From contig NZ_BJCL01000015.1 of the NCBI RefSeq assembly GCF_005403045.1, positions 1-64,000 of the forward strand: a stretch of 64,000 nt of DNA, given 5' to 3'. Each line of letters opens with the position of its first letter. Positions within the stretch are counted from its first letter, which is position 1. Below, in pieces: positions 52,348 to 60,864 of the stretch. The notes under the pieces were generated by a model. That model had not been told where the DNA came from and did no database searches. It saw nothing but the letters and a program-made list of their open reading frames with translations. Source of the DNA: Pseudaquabacterium pictum. Its GTDB lineage: Bacteria > Pseudomonadota > Gammaproteobacteria > Burkholderiales > Burkholderiaceae_C. The position numbers and the translations under genes were made by a program.

Positions 52348-52758
52348 TCAGCGCACCAGCCAGCGCAGCAGCAGCGCCAGGCCCACCAGCGGCGCCAGCA
52401 GCAGCCCCAGCACCAGGCCCAGCGCCAGCAGCGGACCGCCCAGCACCGCCAGCAGCACGGCGCCCAGGCCCAGCAGCATCAGGCCCAGCAAGCCCAGCAG
52501 CACCAGTGGCACCGCGACCAGCAGGCCCACCAGCAGCAGCGCCGCCAGGCACAGCACAGCGGCGCCGCCCAGGCTGGACAGCGCCATCTGCTGCTGCAGG
52601 CCGGCGCCCACCTCGTCACCGTCGACCAGCAGGTCGAACGGCAGGTCGGCGCTGCTCCAGCTGTGCAGGCCGTGGGCGGTGGCCAGCACCGCGGCGATCA
52701 GCAGCACCGCCGTCAACAGCAGCAGGCCGAACGGCAGACGGACGATCCAGGGGCGCAT
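52348..52758 (-). CDS. small membrane protein, Leu-rich, unknown
   Basis: A 136-residue protein with one N-terminal helix (LPFGLLLLTAVLLIAAVLA), a short periplasmic loop (HSWSSADLPFDLLVDGDEVG) and two further very Leu/Val-rich helices. It starts 2 bases after the kinase stop. I do not recognise the family. Its place in the operon suggests an accessory to the sensor, which is inference. Confidence 0.72.
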   Translation of the reverse strand: MRPWIVRLPFGLLLLTAVLLIAAVLATAHGLHSWSSADLPFDLLVDGDEVGAGLQQQMALSSLGGAAVLCLAALLLVGLLVAVPLVLLGLLGLMLLGLGAVLLAVLGGPLLALGLVLGLLLAPLVGLALLLRWLVR

Positions 52759-52760
52759 GC

Positions 52761-54077
52761 TCAGGCTCCTTCCAGGGGTTTGTAGGGCACGGCCAACGTC
52801 ACGCGGGTGCCGCCGCCGGGGTTCTCGGTGATGGTCAGGCTGGCCTTGGGGCCGTGCAGCAGTTGCAGCCGCTCGCGGATGTTGGCCAGGCCCACGCCGG
52901 TGCCGGCGGTGGCGGCGCGGCCGAAGCCCAGGCCGGTGTCGGCCACGGTGACGGTGAGCTTGCCGTGCACCACCTCGGCCTTCAGGCTGAGCTTGCCGCC
53001 CTCGGGCTTGGGCTCCAGGCCGTGCTTGATGGCGTTCTCGACCAGGGTCTGCACCATCATGGCCGGGAACTCGGCCGACAGCAGACCGTCGGGCACGTCG
53101 ATCTCGGTGGTCAGCCGCTCTTCCATGCGCACCTTCAGGATCTCCAGGTACGGCCGGATCACCGCCAGCTCGCGGCCCAGGTCGCGGGGGCGGCTGCCCT
53201 CGGCGCCGGTCTCGCGCATCGTCGGCATGCTGGCGCGCAGCAGGGCGATCAGGTTCTTCTGCATCTGGCTGGCGCGCTGCGGGTCCACCTCGATCAGGTG
53301 GTCGATGCTGGCCAGGGTGTTGAACAGGAAGTGCGGCTCCACCTGGGCCTGCATCGCGGCCATGCGTGCCTCCACCACCTGGCGCTTCAGCGATTCGGCC
53401 TCGGCCGTCTCCACCGCCTGGGCGGCCTGCGCCTCGGCCTGGATCTGCTTGCGGTAGGTGATCTTGATCACCAGCGAGGCCACGATCCAGAAGAAGGCCA
53501 GCTGAGGCAGGCTCTCGCCCAGCTGCACCTCCTCGCGCAGCACCTGGCGGCGGGCTTCCTGCGCCGCGCGCTTGGCCTCGCGCCGGGCCTCCTTGGCCTG
53601 CTGCTGGGCCTCGCGGCGGGCGGCCTCGGCCTCCTGGCGGGCCTCCTGCACGGCCGCCTCGATGGTCCGGCGCGCTTCGTCCACCGCTTCGCGCACGGCC
53701 TCCGACGCGCCGGGCGGCAGCTTGATGTCGATGACCGGCTGGCCGTCACTGCCCGGTGCCGACGCGCCCGTGGCCGGCCGCGGGCCGATCGGGTCGCTGG
53801 CGGTCGGGCCGGGCGGCGGCAGCGGCGGTAGCGGCGGCACCGGCACCTCGATGGTCTCTGCCGGCAGGTGCACCACGCGGGTGTAGCTCCAGCTGAACGG
53901 CGGCAGGTTCTGCAGCACGCCCGACAGGATCAGCAGCAGCAGCGACAGCACCGCAAAGCGCAGCCAGCTGATGCCCACCAGCCAGTTGGCGTAGGCATGG
54001 AAGCCGCGCACGCTGGTGGTCTTGATGCGCTGCCAGCGGCTGGTCGGCATCGCGGCGGTCGGGAGGGGCGGGGTCAT
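52761..54077 (-). CDS. sensor histidine kinase, LytS/AlgZ-like, with periplasmic coiled coil
   Basis: A 438-residue kinase. Membrane helix 1 is at about 38-56. A Pro-rich linker and a long charged helix of Ala/Glu/Arg heptads (about 126-184; positions 53526-53702) follow, then helix 2 (about 190-206). The phospho-acceptor is His249 in QVEPHFLFNTLASIDHL (HisKA_7TM/His_kinase type), with N-box ENAIKHG and a G-box DTGLGFG. The start is uncertain (54077 chosen; 54107 and 54050 also open). It lies 140 bp after dctM on the same strand. Confidence 0.88.
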   Translation of the reverse strand: MTPPLPTAAMPTSRWQRIKTTSVRGFHAYANWLVGISWLRFAVLSLLLLILSGVLQNLPPFSWSYTRVVHLPAETIEVPVPPLPPLPPPGPTASDPIGPRPATGASAPGSDGQPVIDIKLPPGASEAVREAVDEARRTIEAAVQEARQEAEAARREAQQQAKEARREAKRAAQEARRQVLREEVQLGESLPQLAFFWIVASLVIKITYRKQIQAEAQAAQAVETAEAESLKRQVVEARMAAMQAQVEPHFLFNTLASIDHLIEVDPQRASQMQKNLIALLRASMPTMRETGAEGSRPRDLGRELAVIRPYLEILKVRMEERLTTEIDVPDGLLSAEFPAMMVQTLVENAIKHGLEPKPEGGKLSLKAEVVHGKLTVTVADTGLGFGRAATAGTGVGLANIRERLQLLHGPKASLTITENPGGGTRVTLAVPYKPLEGA

Positions 54078-54216
54078 CGGGCGGTGCGCGGGGCGGGAGC
54101 GTTGCACCGCAATGTAGCGATGCGGCCGCCGCGCCGCCCCGCCGCTGCGACCGCCGGCGCCCCTGCGCCGACAGGCTGCCGCGGCGGCCGACAGGCCGCC
54201 ACGGCGCAGCCGGCCA

Positions 54217-56292
54217 TCAGCGGCTGTACAGCACCTGCGGCAGCCACAGGCCGATGGCCGGGAACTGGTAGAGCAGGATGATCGCGATCACCTGGATGCC
54301 CATGAAGGGCAGCATGCCGGCGAAGATCTGGTTCAGCGTCACATGCGGCGGGCTCACGCCCTTCAGGTAGAACGCGGCCATCGCCACTGGCGGGCTCAGG
54401 AACGCGGTCTGCAGGTTCAGCGCCACCAGCAGGCCGAAGAACAGCGGGTCGACACCGAAGTTGTCCAGCAGCGGGATGAAGATGGGCATGAAGATCACGA
54501 TGATCTCGGTCCACTCCAGCGGCCAGCCCAGGATGAAGATGATCACCTGGCTGAGGATCAGGAACTCGGTCTTGGTGAGGTTCATCGACATCACCCAGTT
54601 CTCGACCAGCTCCTGCCCGCCCAGCAGCGCGAAGGCGGCCGAGAAGATGGCGCTGCCCACGAACAGCCAGCAGACCATGGCGCTGGTCTTGGCGGTGAGG
54701 AACACGCTCTCCTTGAGCACCGTCATGTTGAACTGCCGGTAGGCCACCGCCAGCAGGAAGCCGCCGAAAGCGCCCACCGCGGCTGCCTCGGTGGGTGTGG
54801 CCAGGCCCATCACGATGCTGCCCAGCACCGACAGGATCAGCACCAGCAGCGGGAAGAAGCTGGCCAGCAGCATCTTGAAGATCTCCAGCCGCTGGAAGCT
54901 GAGGATGGCGTAGAAGGCCAGCAGTGCCACCGTGCCGATGCCGGTGCCGATCCACCAGCCGCGGGTGGCGGGCGTGCGCTCGGCCGATGGCGCGGCTGCG
55001 GTGCTGGCACCCGGGGGCTCCTGCACGCCGGCGGTGGCAGCCGGTGCCTCGGGTGCGGCGCCGGGCGGCTCCTTCACGCCGGCATCCGCGCCTGGTGGCT
55101 CCTTCACGCCGCTGTCTGCCCCGGGCGGCTCCTTGACGCCGGCGTCGGCGCTCGGCGGCTCCTGCAGCCCGCCGCTGTCGGCAGCGGGCTCCTTCAGGTC
55201 GCTGCTGCTGGGCGGCTCCTGCAGGCCACCCGATTCGGCCGGTGCGGCCTCCTGCGTGCTGCCCGGGGGCGCCTGCAGGCCGCCGCCGCTGGCGTCGGAC
55301 TGCACCGTGGCCGACGCGCGGGCCATGTCGGCGCGGGCCTCGGCATCGGGCGGTGCGGTGTTGATCCGCCAGCTGAAGGCGGTGGCCAGCGCGAACAGCA
55401 GCGCCGGAATCAGCGCCACGCCCAGCTGGCGCAGGATGTGGCCGGTGGGCACGCCCAGGTTGCGGCCGCCCTTCAGCGCCCGCAGCAGGGCCGGCAGCGC
55501 GGTGTTGGAGATCGACTCGGCGATCGGCGTGGTCAGCGCCGGCAGCGGCACGAAGCGGTCGGCGGCCGACAGCGGCGGCATCAGGTGCGGCTTGAGCTTG
55601 GCCAGCACGATCACGTAGACCACGTACAGCCCGGCCAGCATGATGCCGGGGAAGAACGCACCGGCGTACAGCTGCACCACCGACACGCCGGCGGTGGCAC
55701 CGTAGACGATCAGCATCACGCTGGGCGGGATCAGGATGCCCAGGCAGCCGCCGGCGGTGATGGCACCGGCCGACACCCGCACGTCGTAGCCGCCGCGCAG
55801 CATCTGCGGCAGTGCCAGCAGGCCCATCAGCGTGACCACCGCGCCGACGATGCCGGTGGCGGTGGCGAACACCGCGCAGGTGAACAGCGTGGCCACCGCC
55901 AGGCTGCCCGGCACCCGCGCCATCGCCAGGTGCAGGCTCTTGAACAGCTTCTCGATCAGGTTGGCGCGTTCGACCAGGTAGCCCATGAAGACGAACAGCG
56001 GGATGCTGATCAGCACGTCGTTGCCCATCACCTTGAAGGCGCTCTGCACCATCAGCGTGAGGGTCTTGGACGTGTCCTCCTCGTAGGCGATCCAGGTGAA
56101 GATCATGCCCATGCCCATCAGCGTGAACGCCGTGGGAAAGCCCAGCATGATGGCCACCACCACCAGGGCCAGCATCATCAGGCCGAGGTGGCCGTTGGTG
56201 ATCTTGGGCGCCATCACCAGCATCAGCGCGGTGCCGGCGATGATCAGCGCCATCAGGATGAAGCCGAACCACAGCTCCTTGCGGATCTTCAT
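54217..56292 (-). CDS. dctM: TRAP transporter large permease with repeat insert
   Basis: A 691-residue inner-membrane protein of the DctM family. It is much longer than the usual 430 or so residues. Both halves of DctM are recognisable: NDVLISIPLFVFMGYLVERA (91-110) and GGCLGILIPPSVMLIVYG in the first, PTEAAAVGAFGGFLLAVAY and FLSPPVAMAAFYLKGVSP in the second. Between them, about residues 312-445 are hydrophilic and include decapeptide repeats. It overlaps dctQ by 4 bases (ATGA). Confidence 0.93.
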   Translation of the reverse strand: MKIRKELWFGFILMALIIAGTALMLVMAPKITNGHLGLMMLALVVVAIMLGFPTAFTLMGMGMIFTWIAYEEDTSKTLTLMVQSAFKVMGNDVLISIPLFVFMGYLVERANLIEKLFKSLHLAMARVPGSLAVATLFTCAVFATATGIVGAVVTLMGLLALPQMLRGGYDVRVSAGAITAGGCLGILIPPSVMLIVYGATAGVSVVQLYAGAFFPGIMLAGLYVVYVIVLAKLKPHLMPPLSAADRFVPLPALTTPIAESISNTALPALLRALKGGRNLGVPTGHILRQLGVALIPALLFALATAFSWRINTAPPDAEARADMARASATVQSDASGGGLQAPPGSTQEAAPAESGGLQEPPSSSDLKEPAADSGGLQEPPSADAGVKEPPGADSGVKEPPGADAGVKEPPGAAPEAPAATAGVQEPPGASTAAAPSAERTPATRGWWIGTGIGTVALLAFYAILSFQRLEIFKMLLASFFPLLVLILSVLGSIVMGLATPTEAAAVGAFGGFLLAVAYRQFNMTVLKESVFLTAKTSAMVCWLFVGSAIFSAAFALLGGQELVENWVMSMNLTKTEFLILSQVIIFILGWPLEWTEIIVIFMPIFIPLLDNFGVDPLFFGLLVALNLQTAFLSPPVAMAAFYLKGVSPPHVTLNQIFAGMLPFMGIQVIAIILLYQFPAIGLWLPQVLYSR
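55003..55284 (-). repeat. decapeptide/30-bp repeat region inside dctM
   Basis: Residues 337-430 of DctM contain repeats of period ten residues (30 bp) with the form (A/S)D(A/S)G(V/L)(K/Q)EPP(G/S). Three near-identical GVKEPPGAD copies lie at about 385-414, with GGLQEPP and GVQEPPG variants on both sides. The DNA repeats in step with the protein, consistent with expansion by slippage or unequal recombination. Confidence 0.85.
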
Positions 56293-56912
56293 TGGGCACC
56301 GCCTTTCGGGGGCGCCACGTACTTGTCGAGGCCGTAGATGTCCTCGTCCTTCACGTGCACCATGGCCTTGAGCTTGTCGACGTCGACTTCCTCCACGTCC
56401 TGCTCGCGCGAGGGCCAGGCGCCGTCGCGGATGCACTGCACGCAGCGCACGATCTCCACGATGCCCTGCAGCAGCAGCATGCCGCCGGCCAGCGGGATCA
56501 TGAACTTGAACGGGTACACCGGCAGCGGCGTGGCGCTGAAGGTGCTTTCGCGGATGGCGGCCGATTCACTGGCGAAGTTCCAGCCCGCCCAGGTCATCGC
56601 CACCACGCCGGGCAGGAAGAACAGGAAGTACAGGATCAGGTCCAGCGTGGCCTGGGTGCGCGGCATGAAGAAGCCGTAGAGCACGTCGCCGCGCACATGG
56701 CCGTTCTTGGCCAGGGTGTAGGCGCCGGCCATCATGAACAGCGTGCCGTACATCATGATCTGCGCATCCAGCGCCCAGTCGTGCGGGCTGTTCAGCGCAT
56801 AGCGGGAGAACACCTCCCAGGTGATCATCAGGGTCAGCGCGACGATGAGCCAGGCAAACAGCTGCCCCAGCCTTGTCGACAGCCGATCCACCAGCAGCAG
56901 CACGCGTTGCAT
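56289..56912 (-). CDS. dctQ: TRAP transporter small permease
   Basis: A 207-residue protein with four membrane helices: GQLFAWLIVALTLMITWEVF, IMMYGTLFMMAGAYTL, ILYFLFFLPGVVAMTWAG and FMIPLAGGMLLLQGIVEIV. WEVFSRYALNSPHDWALD is the typical DctQ block. It has a charged C-terminal tail. The start at 56912 has AAGGA upstream. It pairs with dctM and dctP to take up a carboxylate with sodium. Confidence 0.92.
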   Translation of the reverse strand: MQRVLLLVDRLSTRLGQLFAWLIVALTLMITWEVFSRYALNSPHDWALDAQIMMYGTLFMMAGAYTLAKNGHVRGDVLYGFFMPRTQATLDLILYFLFFLPGVVAMTWAGWNFASESAAIRESTFSATPLPVYPFKFMIPLAGGMLLLQGIVEIVRCVQCIRDGAWPSREQDVEEVDVDKLKAMVHVKDEDIYGLDKYVAPPKGGAQ

Positions 56913-56944
56913 CGCGGTGTCCTTGTTGTGTGTGGAAGCAAGAC

Positions 56945-56982
56945 AAAAAAATCGGGCCACCAGCCTGTGCAGGCGGTGGCCC
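56945..56982 (-). terminator. terminator between dctP and dctQ
   Basis: On the minus strand GGGCCACC (56982-56975) pairs with GGTGGCCC (56961-56954) and is followed by seven Ts (56951-56945). It lies 21 bases after the dctP stop and before dctQ, so it likely lets most transcripts end after the abundant binding protein. Confidence 0.87.
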
Positions 56983-57002
56983 CCGGGCCAGGCGCGGTGG
57001 CG

Positions 57003-58136
57003 TCAGCCCTTCTTGGCGGGCGCGCGGAAGTAGTGGTTCCAGGCCATCTTGAAGTCGACCATGTAGTCGTTCTGCCACTGGCCGGCACGCTGGGCGAAGG
57101 CCTTCTGGCTGTCCATCACCTTCTTGAACAGCGGGTTCTCGGCCGATTTGGCGGCGGTCACCTTGTCCCAGGCGGCCAGCTGCGCGCGCAGGATGGCATC
57201 GGGGGTCTTGTAGAAGTTGACCTTGTCCTTGGTCTTGAGCTCGATGTAGTCCTGGCTGTTGCGCTGGATGGCCTTCCAGCTCATGTCGGCGCTGGCGGCC
57301 TGCACGGCGTGGTCGATGATGGCCTTCAGTTCACCCGGCAGGGCGTCGAGCTTGCCCTTGTTGAACAGGATCTCGAACTGCTCGCCGCTCTGGTGGAAGC
57401 TCTGCAGCATGCAGTTCTTCACCACGTCGGGGAAGCCGAGGATGCGGTCGGAGCTGGCGTTGTTGAACTCGGCCGCGTCGATCAGGCCGCGGTCCAGCGC
57501 CGGCACGATCTCGCCGCCGGGCAGCGGGTTCACCGCCATGCCCAGCTCCTTGAACACGTCGATCGACAGGCCCACGGTGCGGTACTTCAGGCCCTTCATG
57601 TCGTCGACCTTGGCGATCGGCTTCTTGAACCAGCCCAGCGGCTGGGTGGGCATGGGACCGTAGACGTAGGACACGACGTCGATGTTCAGGCTCTTGTAGA
57701 TCTCCTCCAGCAGGGCCTTGCCGCCGCCGTAGTAGTGCCAGCTGAGCACCATGTTCGGGTCCATGCCGAAGGCCGGGCCCGAGCCCCACAGCGCCAGCGC
57801 GGTGCTCTTGCCGTAGTGGTAGGCCAGCACGCCGTGGCCGCCGTCGAGCGTGCCCTTGTTCACCGCGTCCAGCAGCTGGAACGCCGGCACCACCGATCCC
57901 GAGGGCAGCACCTCGATCTTCAGCCGGCCGCCGGCCATGTCGTTGACCTTCTTGGCGAAATCGTTGGCGTACTCGTGGAAGATGTCCTTGGCCGGCCAGG
58001 TGCTCTGGAAGCGCAGGCTCACCGTCTGTGCCTTCGAGATCATCGGCGCGGCCAGGCCGCCGGTGGCCACCGCGCCAACCGCGGCCTTCTGCAGGAACGA
58101 GCGGCGCGGTGCGCCGGGGGTCTTGGGTGCTGCCAT
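57003..58136 (-). CDS. dctP: TRAP transporter substrate-binding protein
   Basis: A 377-residue periplasmic binding protein with a twin-arginine-like signal (APRRSFLQKAAVGAVATG) and mature start near SKAQTVSLRFQSTWPAKD. The core shows VLPSGSVVPAFQLLDAVNKG, GLKYRTVGLSIDVFKELGM and the ligand-Arg region LKYRT. The family resembles DctP proteins for alpha-keto or aromatic-type carboxylates. GGAGA precedes the start at 58136. The upstream frame to 58283 is not supported. Confidence 0.93.
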   Translation of the reverse strand: MAAPKTPGAPRRSFLQKAAVGAVATGGLAAPMISKAQTVSLRFQSTWPAKDIFHEYANDFAKKVNDMAGGRLKIEVLPSGSVVPAFQLLDAVNKGTLDGGHGVLAYHYGKSTALALWGSGPAFGMDPNMVLSWHYYGGGKALLEEIYKSLNIDVVSYVYGPMPTQPLGWFKKPIAKVDDMKGLKYRTVGLSIDVFKELGMAVNPLPGGEIVPALDRGLIDAAEFNNASSDRILGFPDVVKNCMLQSFHQSGEQFEILFNKGKLDALPGELKAIIDHAVQAASADMSWKAIQRNSQDYIELKTKDKVNFYKTPDAILRAQLAAWDKVTAAKSAENPLFKKVMDSQKAFAQRAGQWQNDYMVDFKMAWNHYFRAPAKKG

Positions 58137-58313
58137 GGATGTCTCCGGAGGTGGTGTGGATCTGGCGCCGCCCAGCACAGCACGGGGTCGGCGCAACCGG
58201 GCGCGAGTGTTGGTTTGCGGCCGGCGCAGCGCAAGCGGGAGTTCCCTGCCCCGCGGCCGCCCTGGCGCGACAGCTTGACGCAACCCCCGTGGCCGCGTGG
58301 TGGGGCGCAGCCT

Positions 58314-58910
58314 TCAGGGCGTCTGCCGGATCGCCTCCACCTGCACCAGCAGGCGCACGGTGTCGGCCACGAAGGGCAGGCTGTGGGTGATGCCGAAGGC
58401 GCTGCGTGGCAGCGTGGCCTCGAAGTCGCCGCCGCACACCTCGCGCCGCAGCAGCGGGTGGGTGTAGCAACGGAAGCGCTGGGCCTGCAGCCGCAGGCCG
58501 CGGCTGCTGCCGCGCAGCGTGAACTCGCCAGCCACGGCCTGCACCGCACCATCGGCACCGCTGCTGAACTGCTCGGCCACGAAGAACGCCTGCGGATGCG
58601 GGCCGCTGGCCAGCAGGTCGTCGCGGCGCAGCAGCGCATCGAGCACCGGCACACCGGTGCTGACGCTGGCGGTGTCGATCACCACCTGCACCCGGCCGCG
58701 GCCGGCGCTGCGGTCCCACTGCACCGTGCCGTTGAGCAGGCTGAAGCGGCCGCGGATGGTGGCGGTGTCGAAGTGCAGCACCTCGAACGTGACGCTGCTG
58801 TGGGTGGGGTCGAGCGCGTAGTCGACCGGCTGCGCCGCGGCGGGGGCGGCGGCCGTGGCCAGCAGCAGTGCTGCGGCCAGGCACCACACGGTTTGACTTC
58901 CTGCAACCAT
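58314..58910 (-). CDS. YceI-family periplasmic protein
   Basis: A 198-residue lipocalin-like YceI protein. It has a signal peptide (VWCLAAALLLATAAAPAAAQ) and the motifs YALDPTHSSVTFEVLHFDTA, GRFSLLNGTVQWD and DFEATLPRSAFGI. YceI proteins bind isoprenoid chains in the periplasm. The start at 58910 avoids the hairpin at 58934-58969, into which the alternative ATG would reach. It is the last of three YceI genes in a row. Confidence 0.88.
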   Translation of the reverse strand: MVAGSQTVWCLAAALLLATAAAPAAAQPVDYALDPTHSSVTFEVLHFDTATIRGRFSLLNGTVQWDRSAGRGRVQVVIDTASVSTGVPVLDALLRRDDLLASGPHPQAFFVAEQFSSGADGAVQAVAGEFTLRGSSRGLRLQAQRFRCYTHPLLRREVCGGDFEATLPRSAFGITHSLPFVADTVRLLVQVEAIRQTP

Positions 58911-58933
58911 GCAACCGATGCTGGCACAAGGCA

Positions 58934-58969
58934 CAACGCCCCGCGGGCTGGAGGGCCGGCGGGGCGTTG
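58934..58969 (-). terminator. hairpin after the middle YceI gene
   Basis: CAACGCCCCGC (58934-58944) and GCGGGGCGTTG (58959-58969) form a perfect 11-bp inverted repeat with a 14-base loop. It lies between two minus-strand YceI genes. A T-run is lacking, so it may act as an attenuator or mRNA barrier. Confidence 0.55.
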
Positions 58970-59006
58970 CGGGGCCGCGACGCGCGCGGCCATCCGGATG
59001 GTCGGC

Positions 59007-59585
59007 TTACGGCTGCTTGATGCCTTCGACCTGCACCACCAGGCGCACCGCGTCGCTGATGCCGAAGTTCAGGCCCCAGGTCATGCCCCACTGGCTGCGG
59101 GTGATGGTGGTCTCGAAGTCGCCGCCGCAGACCTCCACCTTCAGCATCGGGTTCTGGTAGCAGCCGAAGTTGGTCGCCTTCAGCACCACCGGGTTGGTCT
59201 TGCCCAGCAGCGTCAGCGTGCCGGTCACTTCGCTGACCTTCTCGCCATTGAAGCTGAACTTGTCGGCCACGAACTTGGCGGTGGGGAATTCGGCGCTGTT
59301 GAAGAAGTCCTTGCTCTGCAGGTGCTTGTCGAAGGCGGTGGTGCCGGTGTTGATCGAGCCGGTCTCGATGGTGATCTCCACCTTGCCGGCCTTGCCGGCC
59401 TTGTCGAACTGCACCGCGCCGGTCTTCTTGTCGAAGCGGCCGCGGTTGGTCGTCACGCCGAAGTGCGGCACCTCGAAGGTGACGAAGGTGTGTGTCGGAT
59501 CGATCGCGTAGGTGGCGGTCTGGGCCTGGGCGGCGACCGTGGCGGCAGCCAGGGCGGTGGCGAGCAGGGCGGTGCGGATGATCAT
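59007..59585 (-). CDS. YceI-family periplasmic protein
   Basis: A 192-residue YceI protein with a signal peptide (TALLATALAAATVAAQAQ) and the motifs YAIDPTHTFVTFEVPHFGVT, GRFDKKTGAVQFDKAG and DFETTITRSQWGMTWGLNFG. A Cys pair near the C-terminus (GCYQNPMLKVEVCGGDFE) matches that in the downstream paralogue. AGGAG lies 6 bases before the ATG. Confidence 0.92.
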   Translation of the reverse strand: MIIRTALLATALAAATVAAQAQTATYAIDPTHTFVTFEVPHFGVTTNRGRFDKKTGAVQFDKAGKAGKVEITIETGSINTGTTAFDKHLQSKDFFNSAEFPTAKFVADKFSFNGEKVSEVTGTLTLLGKTNPVVLKATNFGCYQNPMLKVEVCGGDFETTITRSQWGMTWGLNFGISDAVRLVVQVEGIKQP

Positions 59586-59629
59586 GGGAACTCCTGGGGG
59601 TCGGTTGGATGGGGTGGGATGGAGACGGC

Positions 59630-60184
59630 TCACAACGGCGCCATGCCGCTGAGCGCCAGCTTGAACTTCACGGTGACGTCGTTGGCCACCATCGAGGTGT
59701 CGGTCCACTCGCCTTCGCCGATCTTGAAGTCGAGCCGCTTGATGGTGAAGCTGCCGGTGGCGGTGCTGGTGGCGCCGGCCTGGGTGACGGTGACGGGCAC
59801 CACCACCGGCTGGCTGCTGCCCTTGATCGACAGCGTGCCGGCCACCTCGAACCGGCCGCCGCCCAGCGGCTTGATGGCGCTGCTGGCGAAGCTGGCGGTG
59901 GGGAACTTGGCCACGTTGAACCACGGCGCCTTGGGCACCTCGGCATCGGTCTCGGGCGAGCCGAAGCTGGCGCTGCCGGTCTGGATGGTGAAGCCCACCT
60001 TGCCGGCGGCGGCGTTCTTCGGGTCGAAGGCGATCTGCGCCGTCCACTGCTTGAACTTGCCCTCCACCGGCACGCCCATCTGGCGGCTGACGAAGGCGAT
60101 CTCGCTTTGCGCCGGCAGCACCTGCTGGGCCAGGGCGGGACCGGCCAGCGCCGCGGCGGCCAGGGCGAGGAACAGGGGTTTCAT
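59630..60184 (-). CDS. YceI-family periplasmic protein
   Basis: A 184-residue YceI protein, more distant from the other two. The signal peptide is LFLALAAAALAGPALAQQ; the motifs are QSEIAFVSRQMGVPVEGKFK, KVGFTIQTGSASFGSPETD and FEVAGTLSIKGSSQPVVV. It lacks the Cys pair of its paralogues. It is 35 bases after the cytochrome b561 gene, in the same direction. Confidence 0.9.
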   Translation of the reverse strand: MKPLFLALAAAALAGPALAQQVLPAQSEIAFVSRQMGVPVEGKFKQWTAQIAFDPKNAAAGKVGFTIQTGSASFGSPETDAEVPKAPWFNVAKFPTASFASSAIKPLGGGRFEVAGTLSIKGSSQPVVVPVTVTQAGATSTATGSFTIKRLDFKIGEGEWTDTSMVANDVTVKFKLALSGMAPL

Positions 60185-60219
60185 GGGTTGGGGCATGGCG
60201 GATGGGTTGAGGAGGTGGA

Positions 60220-60774
60220 TCAGCTGCGCGCCGGGCGCATGCGGTCGAGCAGGCCGTCGCGGTCGATGAAGTGGTGCTTCAGCGCGCCGGCGATGTGCAG
60301 CAGCACCAGGGCGGCCATCAGCATCGCGGTGCGCTCGTGCCAGGGCTTGATGGCCTCGGCCAGCGCCTTGTCCACCGGCACGAAGTCGGGCAGCGGCAGC
60401 ACGCCGAACCACACGATGGGGAAGCCCGAGGCCGAGCTGTAGGCCCAGCCCACCAGCGGCACGATGAAGAACAGCGCGTACAGCAGGTGGTGGGTGGCAT
60501 GCGCGGCGCGGGCCTGCCAGCCAGGCATGGCCACATCGGCCGGCGGCCGGTGGGTGATGCGCCAGGCCAGCCGCACGAAGGACAGCAGCAGGATGGTGAC
60601 GCCGGCCCACTTGTGCCAGCTGTAGTACTTCAGCCGCGCCGGCGAGAACGGCAGCTCGTGCATGTACACGCCGAGGCTGAAGGTGCCGACGATCAGCAGC
60701 GCCAGCAGCCAGTGCAGGGCCATGGCCGTGCCGGTGTAGCGGGCGGTGGTGGTGGGGGGTGGCAGGGACGGCAT
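60220..60774 (-). CDS. cytochrome b561 (CybB/YodB type)
   Basis: A 184-residue membrane protein with four helices and haem-ligand histidines in MALHWLLALL, YSWHKWAGVT, AHATHHLLYALFF and LHIAGALKHHFIDRDG. Bacterial b561 proteins pass electrons from quinol and are very often next to yceI. The start at 60774 is chosen over 60798 on family length; both are open. Confidence 0.92.
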   Translation of the reverse strand: MPSLPPPTTTARYTGTAMALHWLLALLIVGTFSLGVYMHELPFSPARLKYYSWHKWAGVTILLLSFVRLAWRITHRPPADVAMPGWQARAAHATHHLLYALFFIVPLVGWAYSSASGFPIVWFGVLPLPDFVPVDKALAEAIKPWHERTAMLMAALVLLHIAGALKHHFIDRDGLLDRMRPARS

Positions 60775-60819
60775 GGCCGGCAGTCTGCCGGCCGGCACCG
60801 CCCGCGCTGTTCAGTCGCT

Positions 60820-60840
60820 TTGACTCAGCGTTTCAGTCAA
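60820..60840. promoter_or_regulatory. operator-like inverted repeat upstream of cytochrome b561/yceI
   Basis: TTGACT (60820-60825) and AGTCAA (60835-60840) form a perfect inverted repeat with 9 bases between, 46 bp upstream of the b561 start. TTCAGTC also occurs twice here. A second inverted repeat, TGAACGG (60843-60849) and CCGTTCA (60857-60863), follows. This fits a regulator site; the protein is unknown. Confidence 0.5.
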
Positions 60841-60864
60841 GTTGAACGGCCGAGTTCCGTTCAT

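Noticed and set aside
56292-60269. Plus-strand open frame of 1325 codons
   Set aside because: It is antisense to dctQ, dctP and the YceI genes, with low-complexity His/Gly/Gln/Ala content and no motif.
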